Origin: Metaphire vulgaris
Lineage: Eukaryota > Annelida > Clitellata > Crassiclitellata > Megascolecidae
DNA: 64,000 bases
Direction: 5' to 3'
Assembly: GCA_018105865.1 (NCBI GenBank)
Contig: CM030837.1
Location: 7,718,225-7,782,224 of the forward strand
The notes beneath the pieces are model-generated. The model was not told the origin of the DNA. It did not search any database and worked only from the letters and a program-made list of their open reading frames with translations. The translations under genes and the position numbers were made by a program. Positions within the stretch are counted from its first letter, which is position 1. Each line of letters opens with the position of its first letter. Shown piece after piece: positions 45,922 to 57,815 of the stretch.

Positions 45922-47755
45922 CAGTGTTTCCCAAACTGTGGGTCGCGACCCAAAAGTGGGTCGCAGGGCTCAGTCTAGTGGGTTGCGGGGTAGCTCGAAA
46001 TTCGATTCAAAAGTGTCATTTTCTAAGCAATACCACAATGTCACAAGCCTCGAACGTTGCATGCAAGTAGGCTTAGGTTTTAAGAAATTTATCTGCCTGC
46101 AATCCTCAATACACAGCTTATATTAAAATGATTAGTGTTTTATACGAGTTTACTTGGCAGTAAGTTTGCATGGTCGCGGCATGTTACAAAGCCGCTGAAG
46201 TGAGTTGCACAGTTCCAACAAGTTTAATTAAGAACCCTGACTTCTAGAACTTTTAAAAAATTAATCTTGTTTCGCAGTAACACAAGTAAAGTGTATTCCG
46301 ACCATTTTGCTAACAATAGGGAATCTCTGATGAAGAGAGACGATTAGCCTGGCGGTTAAGCGATTTTGCCATACTCATAGGATTTTTAAGACGCGTAATA
46401 AAGGTATGTTCCTGGCAACATTTTAAAAAAGATAATTTTAAAGACATTTCAGTATCTATTTTCATCCTTTTGTCTTATTTTTGGCAAAGTATGAATTATT
46501 CCGCCTGATGTATTTGCCATATTTTCACTAGAATTGAATCAGAGTCTTAGTTTTGCCTTTTATTTAAAACTCAGAAGATTCTTTTCAACTAACGTTCGCC
46601 AGATGGCCAAATACATTTTTTTATATTACACGCTAGCATTAGGTTCTCGGCTAGAGATGTGTGGGTATACCCGTACCAGCGGGTATACCCTACTCGTACC
46701 CGGGTACACATTTTACGGGTACGGGTCGGGTACGGGTATAGTGCCTCGGGTACGGGTACACCAGTTTTTACCCGTAAAAATGATATTTTTCATTTCTCAC
46801 TACTATAGCAAATTAGCGACGTAGCTCCGCCAAAGCCGGTGGCAAGCCCTGGTTGAGAAAGGAGGAACCAAACACACATACAAACACACATAGACGCCCA
46901 TCGTCTTTGATACGGACGCGTCTATAAACATTAAACAAACACAACACACACATAGCAAATTAGCAGCGCAGTACCTGTAATAGAAAAATATTATTGAGTA
47001 AAGTGTATTAGAGTAACTTGTATATGGCGTATAGTTTGTCAGGCAGTTATATGCCACTGCATGCATTTTACTTAATGAAAGCATAAAGGAAATACAAATG
47101 ACGTTATCCGACGTCATCAGTAAAGTAGCAAACATAATCAAACGTAAAATCATTGTAATGGCGTCCTGCAGTTGAGAAGGTTCCTTTGGTAAATCGTTTT
47201 GTTGTTTAACTTCAGCTCCAAATGCCTTCTCATTTCTAAAATATATCTACTAAATATTTTAAACAGGCCTATCGAGTCTTCTAGTCCATGTCCGACATTC
47301 ATAAAGACTTAGGCTAGCTGACTAGCTGTATTAGGCGTAATTTAGGCCTACACAATGTTACCAATCAGTAGTCCAGTACCCCCAGAAAGAACCCGGGTCT
47401 ACTATTTGCCAAGTGGATTACCCTGATTCCTAAGTCCTAGATCTGTCCTAATCTAAACAAGTGCCTCTTTAAAAAAAATCTTGTCAACATATGACATGTT
47501 TAAAAATGTACTCTGCTTTCATTAATACATTAATGTTTTTGCTTCTCTATAGTCTCTAGAACGGATACGGGTATTCGGGTGTGGGTACGGGTACAGGTCC
47601 TTGTATCCGTACCCGCGGGTACGGGTAGGGTAAAGAAGTTTTTGCACGGGTACGGGTATGGTAGGCATTTTTTGCTTTACCCGCATATCTCTAGTCGCGG
47701 CACGTTACAAAACCGCTGAAGTGGGCCGCGGTTTCAAAATGTTTGGGAAATCCTG
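45922..47755. mobile_element. hAT element, CAGTGTTTCCCAAA family (copy 2), host of a second hAT
   Basis: It starts CAGTGTTTCCCAAACTGTGG and ends TTTGGGAAATCCTG; flanks CTGTAGAA and CTTTAGAA differ at one base (45914-45921, 47756-47763). Without the nested element it is about 790 bp and matches 20424-21689. Confidence 0.82.
46652..47693. mobile_element. Nested hAT element, TAGAGATRTGYGGGTA ends
   Basis: The ends are TAGAGATGTGTGGGTA and TACCCGCATATCTCTA. The flanks TTCTCGGC and GTCGCGGC agree at six of eight positions, and the homologous sequence at 21627 reads GTCGCGGC uninterrupted, confirming the insertion. Subterminal CGGGTACGGGTA repeats are dense in both ends. Its 115-residue minus frame (46803-47153) has no transposase motif. 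Confidence 0.82.
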
Positions 47756-47777
47756 CTTTAGAAAGCAGCTGAACCGG

Positions 47778-48514
47778 TGTAGGAGGCAGGACGGACTCTA
47801 GGCACTTTTTGGACTCTAGAGTCCATAATGCCTGTAGGCACGATGGACTCTAGAGTACATAATACCTATGTATGATGTACTCTAGAGTACAGAATCCCCA
47901 AACACGATAGTAGGAGGCAGCATGGACTCTAGAAGAATTATGTACTCTAGAGTCCGAGATACCTGTAGAGAGGGTAGGCACGGTGGACTCTAGATACAAC
48001 GTACTCTAGAGTCCACTGTACCTAGGTACAACGTACTCTAGAGTACATCATACCTAGGTAGAGTACATCATACCTAGGTACAACGTACTCTATGTACAAC
48101 GTACATTAGAGTCCATTTTACCTACGTAAGACGTACTCTAGAGTACGTCGTACCTATGTATAACGTACTCTAGAGTACGTTGTACCTATGTATGATGTAC
48201 TCTAGAGTACGTTGTACATAGGTATGATGTACTCTAGAGTACGTTGTACATAGATACAGTGGACTCTAGAGTACGTTGTACCTAGATACGATGCACCTAG
48301 AGTACGTTGTACCTAGGTATGACGTAATCTAGAGTACGTTGTGCCTGGAGTCCACCATGCCTAGGTATTTCGTACTCTAGAGTAGATGCTACCGCCAGTT
48401 ATCGGGTACTCTAGAGTGCATTTTACATAGGTTTGGTGTACTCCAGAGTACATTGTACCTAGGTATGATGGACTCTAGAGTAAATTTTACCTAGAGTCCG
48501 CCATGCCTGCCACA
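47778..48514. mobile_element. Element built of tandem CTAG-centred palindromes
   Basis: The ends TGTAGGAGGCAGGACGGACT and, inverted, TGTGGCAGGCATGGCGGACT form TIRs, flanked by CCGG on both sides. Inside, two palindromes alternate: GTACTCTAGAGTAC and TACCTAGGTA (with variants). CTCTAGAG occurs 14 times exactly; five successive copies (48136, 48168, 48200, 48232, 48264) are exactly 32 bp apart, with the second palindrome midway. No coding capacity. The superfamily is unknown. Confidence 0.8.
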
Positions 48515-48654
48515 CCGGCGCAGGTTTCTTCTCAGTTTGACCGCAAGAGTTTCACGTTCGAAATTTCTTATCAAGAAGACTCGTCGGCAAAAGTCACGCG
48601 AGATCACTGACCGAAAGCAAAGCTAGGAGAGAGAGATAGATCCCATACTCGTTC

Positions 48655-48657
<3 letters not shown>

Positions 48658-48690
<33 letters not shown>

Positions 48691-48740
48691 CACAAATGTT
48701 CTACTATAGCGCTGCCCGAAAGCTTGGCGCAGTGCACCAG
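48658..48740 (-). repeat. (AGTA)n and SINE-like tail
   Basis: AAGTAAGTAAGT repeats at 48656-48688 followed by CTACTATAGCGCTGC, the inverted tail motif. Confidence 0.55.
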
Positions 48741-49589
48741 CTTATTCACGAGCGCTCAATCTAGGTAAATCTAGATACAATCTAGCTATCGGCGATGTAG
48801 CCTATTAGGCCCCCAATTCACAACAGGGAGAAGGATTGGATAAAGTCTATACAGAAGCTGTAAATGGTTCTTGTTCTGCCGACATTTCCCGAAATACATT
48901 GATTTCCGTAATCTAATCGGGCAAGAAATTTAAGTTCAAAGAAAATGTGAAGAGCTGCTAATGCATTACAGACGAGATCCATCCAATGTCCCTTTTCACC
49001 TTCGACCATCATCAGAGGATCCTTCTCGGAATCGCTGTTCTCGGAAATTCAGGTATTTTGGTAAACAATGTCAGTTGGTCAAATGCAGCTACGTGAGATA
49101 TTTATATACATTGATCACAACTGTGATAGCGTGATATAGCGTGGAACGCGTGGGGAAGTAGCGTAGGCTACACAAAGTGCTATATATAATGGAAAATCTC
49201 TAAGCAAAATTGGTTTTGATGTTAGCAAATGATCACCCACGCCATTAATACCACACAGTCGATCAGCTTCGTTTAATGGGATATCTTAAAGAAATTGATA
49301 ATTTGTTTATTTACGAAGAAAATAAAAATGTGTTGACATTGACGTAAAGAAGCAGTGCCTTGACTGAAGTAGGAACACGTCCAAAGCTTATATTTTCGCA
49401 CTAAATCATGGCCACTCGTAGACGACATCAAACTCATTTGGAAGCTAATAATTTGGCACATGTCCGGCATGCGAATGACTATACAATGACCCGCGTTTTC
49501 CTTAGATTGATTCCGTTTAGGATCACTACAGAGATAGAAAACTCATCGGAAACCTGTACATGAATCAATCAATATCCATCCGGGTGGTT
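48741..49589. other. Non-coding, nothing recognised
   Basis: Minus-strand frames at 48818 and 49273 have no motif. Confidence 0.45.
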
Positions 49590-49760
49590 TGTCGGCCGGG
49601 CAAAGGTCAGTGTATCTATGAGGCGTCGGGTTTCTTTCTTTCGCCAGTGGGGAAATGAGGAAGAAAAAGTTTTAAGTTTAGACCTAATTGCGTTTGAGGA
49701 GAAATTGTTGGTCAAAGGAAATGCCAAATTCGGAGCTTATTGTTTGACCATCTAACACGG
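49590..49760 (+). repeat. Dispersed repeat, uninterrupted copy of 11517-11820
   Basis: It shares TTGTCGGCCGGGC, AAGGTCAGTGT, AAAGGAAATG and TTGACCATCT-type blocks with the first copy, without the MITE. Confidence 0.55.
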
Positions 49761-49864
49761 TTACCAGTAAATAATCACTGATAACACGTTTAGGCATTAG
49801 AAGAGACAGACATACACACACACACATCGTCAATTGAGCATTTATGAATCAATATGGAACACAC

Positions 49865-49867
<3 letters not shown>

Positions 49868-49894
<27 letters not shown>
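49868..49894. repeat. (GA)n microsatellite
   Basis: Short GA tract. Confidence 0.9.
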
Positions 49895-49899
<5 letters not shown>

Positions 49900-49983
49900 A
49901 TCAGAGACAAAGACAAAGACAGAGACAGAGACAGATGCATCTCAGTGGCAGAAATCTCCTTTGAAAAGAGACCAGGGCAGAAT

Positions 49984-50069
49984 AGTGAGAAAACAAAGAC
50001 ATAGAGATTATATAAATACACAAACATGTTTGTGTATTTATATAATCTTTCTGTCTTTGTTTTTCTCAC

Positions 50070-50070
<1 letters not shown>
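49984..50070. repeat. 87-bp near-perfect palindrome (hairpin)
   Basis: Two arms of about 43 bases meet at ACACAAACATGTTTGTGT. Outer ends are AGTGAGAAAA and TTTTCTCACT; there are only about four mismatches or bulges. It abuts (TA)n(TG)n at 50071-50134. It could be a small fold-back element or a hairpin RNA; no evidence for transcription. Confidence 0.75.

Positions 50071-50134
<64 letters not shown>
50071..50134. repeat. (TA)n(TG)n microsatellite
   Basis: A TA tract passing into TG. Confidence 0.95.
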
Positions 50135-50135
<1 letters not shown>

Positions 50136-51383
50136 TGAGTAATTGGAAAGATATCTAATGGCAAACGCATACTAATGTTGTTCTGAATGAATGGATTCAT
50201 CTCAGCGCGACGGAGATCTCCTTTGAACAGACGACCAACGAACGAGAGTGAGGATGACGGAGAGGAAAGAAGGGAGGAGAGATGGATGGGGACACCGATC
50301 AGTCTTTTCTTTGTGACGTCAACAAAGGGCCTTGGCAACGAGACGCTTTGCATACTTACCTACCAAGTCATCGTGAACGCCTCTGCAGTGAGAAACAGGC
50401 ACTCGGCTCATCGTTGCGATGATTAAACGAAAAAAACGAATCTGGCCTGAAAGCGGAAGGAATTTGTCTGGTTTGCTTTCCATTTTTAACGTTTCAAATG
50501 CGAACAGTACCACGGTACGGCGCAATATAAATATTACCGTTGTAAAGGCAGAGTAACATTGCGTCGAGGTAGGCACAGGCAACCAAGGTTTACTTAACTA
50601 CAGTACATATGGCACTGCATCACACGTAAGCAGGCGTCTTAGTGTCTAGTGGTGAGCCAATTCAATCAAAGCATGCGCAGGTTTCCTCTTTGCTCCACAG
50701 TAAAAATAAATTCGCAGCTATGTGTTTTGAGTTAGCGTTAAGACGAGCGATCGCGCTTGTGTTGTGTTGTGCAAACTTTACTATCGAAAGCTATGCAGCT
50801 CATTTCGGTCTCATAATATGAGCATATAAACCAGACAGCTTTTGTCGGTCGGGCCCCATGCATATAGGTCCTTGTTTGAAGTTTTAGTATCGACTATAGC
50901 AGTAGAGTTTCAGATCTTCTAAAAGTTTGCACTTTGAATTTGGCATCAACATTGGAATTTGGATTTGTGCACTTTGGATCTGGCCTCAACACTGTGTAAA
51001 GAATTACCAAAATCTATTCACCTGTTTATTAATAAGTGCTTACTCTCGGGTTTTGAATAGCAGGTATTCAATTAGAAAAGCAGTTCTGTGAATAACTGCA
51101 GTTGAATAAACATTGTTCAGCTAAATGTTCTAAGTTATAATTCCGATTCGAGGAATCTTGAGAAAATAGCGGAATTAACTCACTTTTTCGTCATTCTAAT
51201 CTTAGGTTAACTGAAAGTTATCAGGTTAAAATTAATAACATATTTGCGCAAAAAATTAACGAAATATTCCCCCCCCCCTATTGTGTGTCTGATTTGAACG
51301 GAACGCTTAGGCGACTAGACTGATCAAATTCCGGCAGCGTTTCAGAAGCATAAGTCTCAGGTAGCCTATGCCTAACTAAAGTG
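50135..51383. other. Non-coding spacer
   Basis: Nothing recognised. The stretch at 50186-50235 resembles 49930-49975 (both contain ATCTCCTTTGAA), perhaps a local duplication around the palindrome. Confidence 0.45.
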
Positions 51384-51817
51384 ATACACGTCTTTAGAGT
51401 GATTATGATGGCAATGGAGAAGAAATTGGAAGCCACAGAAATGTGGTTTCTGCGAAGGATGCTGAAGATTTCATGGACGGAAAAGAAAACCAATGAAGAG
51501 ATTTTAAATGAAATTGGAATAGAAAGAAGTCTGATGGCAACCATAAAAAAGGCAGCTTTCCTTCTTCGGACATGTAATGAGGAAGGAAGGACTGGAGCAT
51601 TTGGCAATAACCGGAAAAGTGGAGGGAAAAAGAGCCAGAGGAAGGCAGAGAAACACATATGTAGACTGCCTACGAGAAGGAATTGAGGGAATAATGAAAA
51701 ACATCGAACTAAGAAGAGGATGTCAAGATAGAACAAAGTGGAAATCCATGGTCACTAACGTAGAAATACACAGCACCTAAAGAAGAAGAAGAAGAAGAAG
51801 AAGAAGAAGAAGAAGAA
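51384..51817 (+). pseudogene. LINE polymerase C terminus with (AAG)n tail
   Basis: The frame from about 51384 reads MEKKLEATEMWFLRRMLKIS and then KKTNEEILNEIGIERSLM; a shift near 51580 continues with EHLAITGKVEGKRARGRQRN and GCQDRTKWKSMVTNVEIH and a stop at 51778. AAG repeats follow at once to 51817, a plausible 3' tail. One frameshift and 5' truncation; the best preserved LINE end in the window and sister to 190-720. Confidence 0.75.
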
Positions 51818-53092
51818 TGATGGTATGGTGGTCCAAGATGAAGAAATTCGGCTTCGGTTGACTTGTATGTCTCGGTGACTCACCTGGTAAAACGGAAGCC
51901 CTAAACTGAGATGATCTAGCGACCCATTCGCTCTGCGAAAGGTAGATTTTATTTCTCAGGTAATCACATGTACGCCGACACGAAGTAGGTGAGTCTGTTC
52001 AATGGGTCAACGTAGGCTGTGCTTTGATATGTTAGGGGGTTAGACAGTGAAACATAACAGCAACTATCTAAGAAGAAGGGCCGCTATAATAGACACTTGA
52101 CAGAGCAGCCGCACACAATTATTATCGAGACACGTTAAACAAACCGGTCGTCACAGGAACACGTCACAGGACAGAAAGGACTTGAATGTGAAGGGAAAAA
52201 CCCTGAAAAGAAAGCCAAATCGAACGCATTCAGCTTAACGAGGGCTATTAACAGATTGAAGTTACTTTTCATTACCTTAAGCGCCAGTCTATTAATTATT
52301 GCGCAGTTGGGATTGATAGTTGTTGATAAGCTGTCCGCCGAAAGTGAAGCGCTATAAAAATTCGAATCATGCATCATAAGCCTTAGGTGACTGACAATGG
52401 AAATACGACGCACAAAGCAGCTCTCTTTAGACAGTTTTCAGATTAAAAGTTGCAAAGGAAAATGTTTTCTTAACACTGTGCGAACAATAAGCTCGCATCT
52501 ACTATTACCTGACTGTTTTAGACACAATAATTTTTAAAACAATAATGCTGTCATTTATTTTATTCTCTCAAAAAACGATTTTGGCCTGTCAAAATGAATT
52601 TTATACGAAGCTGGAGAGTGTGATATCTTATTAATCTTATGGAGACGTCAGTTGTCCTGAATTTCCCAAGCGTTCTATCGTAATTTTTAGCCTTGAGCTT
52701 ATCATATCCACTTATGGAGCTTCTTTAGCTCTCCTTACCCACGGGCGTTCTCTCACAATGTCACCATATATTTAAATCGAACTTGAAAATATCAGACGCT
52801 TCGCCCACATTTTTTGAACAATCACACGATTGTGTTTCAGGTTGTCAGCAAAAGTTTTTTTAAAATAACACATCAGACAGATTACGATTTAAAGTTCCAA
52901 ATACGTTCACACCTTTTTTAACCGATCTCTCTTAGACATTAATGCCATCGGAACATCAAGTCGTCACCATTGGCGACCGCATGTTCCCGGTGGCTGATAC
53001 CAAGGGCGGGTCTAGTCTGCCCTTCATCAACAACTATATGGCAAAGACACTATAGAAGCATTTAACGCGCCAACTAAAAACTTAGCAGTTTG
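51818..53092. other. Non-coding, nothing recognised
   Basis: AT-rich; a minus-strand frame at 52135-52413 has no motif. Confidence 0.45.
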
Positions 53093-53100
53093 TTCGCAAT

Positions 53101-53357
53101 CAGGCACGTTGGAACGAATTTTCAGCAGGGCGTGCAGATTTTCTCAAGATAAAAAAAAGTTGTGACAAGGAAGAAAAAAAGTTCGCCTCTTAAAAACCCC
53201 GACAAGCAAAAAAAGATAGTCATCTCTCTTTCTTCTATTTAAATATCCTCACAAGCGAAAAATTAAAAACAGCCTTATCTTTCAGGGGGCGCTGCACCCC
53301 CTGATTTTTCCAGGGGGTGCGGCTGCACCCTCTGCACCCCTACTTTCTACGGGTCTG
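53101..53357. mobile_element. hAT MITE, CAGGCACGT family (copy 2)
   Basis: It starts CAGGCACGTTGGAACGAA and ends CTACGGGTCTG; flanks TTCGCAAT and TTCGCAAC differ at one base (53093-53100, 53358-53365). Contains CGACAAGCAAAAAAAGAT at 53200-53217. Close to 19741-20003. Confidence 0.85.
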
Positions 53358-53471
53358 TTCGCAACTATCCGAAACAACAATTTACATGCTATATATGACA
53401 GCTGTACTGCATCCTTAACTGTTAATTGTCCTTGACACGATATGTCACCATATTCAGTTAATAATAAAAAA

Positions 53472-53528
53472 ATTAAAATAATAATAATAATAATAATAAT
53501 TATTATTATTATTATTATTATTATTATT
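53472..53528. repeat. (AAT)n(ATT)n self-complementary tract
   Basis: AATAAT repeats meet ATTATT repeats, so the tract can fold on itself. Confidence 0.9.
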
Positions 53529-54983
53529 GACAAGATGGCATTTACCGAAAGTAAAAGAACTAAAATCTACTGATGTAGAATGTGGTGACAGAGAAGTAGC
53601 GTTGATCTTTGTGGAAGACAAGCACTTGCAGATGTGAAAATGTGAAGATTGAGAAAACCGATTATATCAACCGAACAGAACACGTCACAGACGAGGATAG
53701 AGTGAAGAAAGGACAAAATCTCTTGAAAACAAAGAGAAATCGACAACGTCTCTGGATCGGTCGAATCATAACTGAAGACTCGATGATAACAATGACGAAT
53801 ACTGGAAAAGTAACGCAAAATGGCAAAGACAAGACAAGACAAGACAAGACAAGACAGAGAGACGTGTTACTTATCTTGATGACTGATGATCTTACCAGCG
53901 GCAACAGTTACATAAGAGATTAGCCGCTAAACGAATGAGCGTAGAACAGAGATGACAGTTTGAAGATACCCAAGCACTTGAACTCCGCAGAGCGCCTGGA
54001 AGAAGAAAGTCGAGGCCTCGGGGTGTGCTTTGCTAAGCGATTGCTTTGACGTAATGATGGAACAGTCATCGTGTCAAAGGTCACCTTGGTCTGCCTAAAG
54101 TGAAATAACCCTCCAAAGATCTTGTTTCCATGCCAACGGAACACGTAATAACTTATGATCACCGCACACAACAGATGGTGGCGGCGACATTCGAAGAAGC
54201 TACAATCATGATCGAGGAGACGGTGGATACAGGATCCAGATCACGAAGCAGCCAGATAAGCTGTACATGTAAGAAACGCAGGCAAAAAGCAATGAATGGC
54301 AAAAAAACAGCTTCAAAGCGAGTCTGCGATTTATTTAACAGGCTGGCTGCTTCAGCCAGTGGTGATAAATATTGAAGACACGAAGGAGGAAACGACCGGT
54401 TGTACTGGAACTGAGTGACAAATGGACGCGGATACCGTTTCTGCATGCCAGCCGGACGTACATGCACCCGTCGTTTATAAAGACGTAATCTATGAAACAG
54501 CGCCGCTGCGAAGTTAACTGTTCATTAATTTGGAAGAAACGCACACACGCAGGACTACGCACGCAGACGCAGAGGGAGACAGGAAACGAAACACACGAAT
54601 CGACGAAACGAAGGAGAAGAGGCGATGACACAGACGAAGGGCGTTGATACTTTGGCGCCGGATCTGTTAGGCCGCGTTGGTGCCTTGTTTGGAGAGTTTC
54701 GGACCGCGTCTGAAAGCAATTCCATTCCTTACTCGATCCCAACTCCCGGTCCCCCACACTCTCTCTGCCACGGGCTCCAGACGAAAGATACTGAATCCGA
54801 TGAGGAGGAGGAGTAGGAGGAGGAGGAGGAGGAGGAGGCGTGGGACCGTGGAAAGATTCCTCTTTAAGAGCTGTCCAGGACAATTAATGCGTGTTTTCGC
54901 TAGAATAATCATTTGCGCAGTGCCCATGTGTCTGTGATTTCGCCATTAGTGTCTGGTGGCCGTACGGTAGTCACTGAATTTCA
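53529..54983. other. Non-coding; short tandem tracts; weak exon-like frame
   Basis: (ACAAG)n lies at 53827-53857 and (GGA)n at 54800-54840. A plus frame from 54130 (MPTEHVITYDHRTQQM...) is followed by a possible donor ACAT/GTAAGA near 54270, but no acceptor or partner exon was found, so it is not called. Confidence 0.35.
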
Positions 54984-54991
54984 CTGAGCAT

Positions 54992-55250
54992 CAGTGGCGC
55001 AGCCAAGGGAGAGAGGGGCTTGGAGGTTAAACTTAAACCCACCCCTTGGCTGCTCGACCAAAAATTTTGTTTTTCCGTATCAATATAGTTATACGCGCTC
55101 ATAACATATTATACTGTACCTATATAATTCACATAACGAAGCAAAATGATGGCTGGCGACCATTTTTTTGCTTTTCGGAATTTTCCGAAGTTGGAATCGT
55201 GGGATGGGAACCATAACCCTCCCCCTCGGATAATCCAGGCTACGCCACTG
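54992..55250. mobile_element. hAT MITE, CAGTGGCRTAGCC family (copy 2)
   Basis: CAGTGGCGCAGCCAAGG and CAGGCTACGCCACTG ends with perfect duplication CTGAGCAT (54984-54991, 55251-55258). Confidence 0.88.
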
Positions 55251-55258
55251 CTGAGCAT

Positions 55259-55699
55259 AGCTGTAATGTAAACGTTTCTGTTCCCACAAATAATTGTGTC
55301 GATTGCCGGCATAAAATTAGCGTCTTTATATACGCAACCGAATCCTGTGAAGGTCGTTCCTAATTGGATCTGCATGGAACATTCAGACACTCGACGCAGA
55401 GAGAGGTACTTGAGGCTCTTTTAAAGGGAGTCGACTTTCCTGCGCTGAGCAGCGGCGTCTGTCAGTTTGACAACAAAGAATTTCTTAATTTGCTAATCGG
55501 AGCCGCAGAAACCAACAGACACATCATCGGTCCATTTAAGAGACAAAAATATAAACAAATACACTTCGCGGTGGTCTCTCTTATGGAACAGCGAAACCCA
55601 CAAAGTCTCTTGAGAATGATCAGGACAGAAGACTTCACAATTCGAATATCTCTGATAATAATTATCAAACGCACATTGTTGCCATGAATCGATAATGAA
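55259..55699. other. Non-coding or orphan frame (55364-55687, plus)
   Basis: A 107-residue plus frame has balanced composition (REVLEALLKGVDFPALSSG..., NNLIGAAETN-like) and few low-complexity runs, but I recognise no family. It could be a host exon or chance. Confidence 0.3.
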
Positions 55700-55734
55700 T
55701 AATATTAATAATGATGATGATGATGATGATGATG

Positions 55735-55792
<58 letters not shown>

Positions 55793-55905
55793 CGATAATA
55801 ATAATAATAATAATCGACTTTAATAATAATAATAATAATAATAATGACGATAATAATAATAACGATAATAATAATAACGATAATAATAATATTATTATTA
55901 TAATA
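55700..55905. repeat. (GAT)n, (AAT)n and (AACGAT)n microsatellite
   Basis: About 200 bp of trinucleotide repeats followed by TTGGATTTTAAAGTGGTTTAG, the block also seen at 3675. Confidence 0.9.
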
Positions 55906-56308
55906 GTAATAATTGGATTTTAAAGTGGTTTAGTAGGATTTCTCCTGTCTCGAAAACCACTGCAATAGCTCAATATAAAACTGTGTTGCTCTGTAGTGAT
56001 TCTTGCTATACTTTCAATCGGTGGTCATATGGATGTACAGATGTCTAACGAACGTTTGAAAGCGTTTAAATAGCAATAACAGACAACTTTGGCATTTCTA
56101 CATACGATATATACGATTACGAGGTAAATGGCCCATGCGTGATGCTGCTTACGACTGACTTAATTAAGGAGTAGTTGTCTGCAGAAATAATAGATCGAGT
56201 GCAAACTCGAAATCGAAACGGGCAAATTCCGGCGAAGGTGATTGTCGATGAAGATCGATTTGAACAATAGACTATTAGTTAAAATTACTGTTATTCTAGA
56301 CACTAGAG
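55906..56308. other. Non-coding spacer
   Basis: It begins with the block shared with 3675-3760; the rest is unrecognised. Confidence 0.45.
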
Positions 56309-56316
56309 ATTAATAT

Positions 56317-56907
56317 TAGGGCTGGTAACGAATAAAATGTTCTTGTTCGATTAATTGGAATTTTTAAAAAATCGATTAATCGATTAATTTCGATTACAAT
56401 AATTACATATAGGTTTTAGCTGATCTCCTTGCATTGAAACTCTGCGTATTGTCTACTTTACCGTCTGCAGTTAGCTTAAAAAAAAAAGTGCTTGCAGTGG
56501 CGGCTCTAAGATTTGTCAAGTGGGGGCCGTTGGGGTGGCAACTTCTATTCATGAGGGGCCAACCATTTGTTGTTTATTGTATGTAGCATTAAGTATAGTG
56601 TTCCAACTGGGGGGCACTGGGGCGCCAGGCACTCAATAGGAGGGCACGGGCCCCCCTGCCCCCCGGTGGAGCCGCCACTGAGTGCTTGCTCATCTCTCCC
56701 CTTAAATGCTTAACTGCAGCATTGCTTTAATTACTCGCCTCTGTTGTCTGAACGAAATAGAAATATATTAAGCTAAGTAGGCATTAAGTAAATAAGTTAC
56801 ACAAATATTAAAATTTAATCGAAAAATTTATCGATTAAAGAAAATTTAATCGATCAAAAACTGTTAACAATTGATCGATTAATTAATCGTTAATATCCGC
56901 AGCTCTA
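56317..56907. mobile_element. hAT element, TAGGGCTGGTAACGA ends
   Basis: The ends TAGGGCTG and CAGCTCTA are inverted; the duplication ATTAATAT is perfect (56309-56316, 56908-56915). Subterminal ATCGATTAATCGATTAA repeats on both sides. It hosts a MITE at 56495-56680. Confidence 0.87.
56495..56680. mobile_element. hAT MITE, GGCGGCTC family (copy 5), nested
   Basis: CAGTGGCGGCTC and GAGCCGCCACTG ends with perfect duplication AGTGCTTG (56487-56494, 56681-56688). Confidence 0.9.
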
Positions 56908-57235
56908 ATTAATATACATGCACACTAGTATAGAAGCTTTGCATATGTACATGCTTATTAACATGTATGTGTTGCTGCCATCTCAAGGTCAAGATGCAGT
57001 GCGTAATAGATAAGGAAGAAAAGAAAAAAAACTAATGTTCACTGCATTGATTTAAGTATTCATGCTTTGACCGAGTTCTTATACAGTCTGTGTTCGTATT
57101 TCTATCCAATCGTAGGTTTCGTCGTTACGGGAGTTGGTTTCCTTCGACCGAAGCAAGCAAATGATCTGAGAACATCGCCGTTAACGGTTCGACCTGTCAC
57201 CGGGTCATGACCTCTCCAAGGGCAGACGGCGAACC

Positions 57236-57312
57236 GACGACGCGCACGGACACACAGACGCACGGACACACAGACGCACGGACGCACGGACACACAGACG
57301 CACAGACATAGT
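57236..57312. repeat. Minisatellite of CACGGACACACAGACG units
   Basis: Four or more imperfect 10- and 16-bp units. The stretch 56916-57235 before it is unrecognised. Confidence 0.8.
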
Positions 57313-57439
57313 CCGTGGAACCACAATTCAGTAAATCACTGACTCGGTTTATTATTAACGGCGATTGCAGTTGGTGTACATCGTCTTTCTACGGATGCGT
57401 CGTCTCCAACTAAGCAATAAGCATCACTACAGAAACAGC

Positions 57440-57492
57440 AACAGCAGCAGCAACTGCTACCACTACCACTACTACTACTACTACTACTGCTG

Positions 57493-57560
<68 letters not shown>

Positions 57561-57772
57561 GCCACCACTACTACTACGACGACGACTACTACTACTACTA
57601 TTACTACCACTACCACCACCACCACCACCACCACCACCACTACCACTGCCACCACCACCACCACCACCACCACCACACCACCACCACCACCACTGCCACC
57701 ACCACTACCACCACGACGACGACTACCACCACCACCACTACCACCACCACTACTACAACTACTACCACTACA

Positions 57773-57808
<36 letters not shown>

Positions 57809-57815
57809 GGTGCTG
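57440..57815. repeat. Long (CTA)n/(ACC)n trinucleotide tract
   Basis: About 375 bp of CTA, ACC, ACG and GCC triplets. Frames over it (TTTTT, VVVVV, YYYYY) are artefacts. Confidence 0.95.

Noticed and set aside
47778..48514. CRISPR-like array of regular repeats
   Set aside because: The genome is metazoan, the spacers are themselves palindromic repeats rather than unique, and the whole is bounded by inverted ends.
54130..54375. Possible first exon with donor near 54270
   Set aside because: No partner exon, acceptor or recognisable domain was found.
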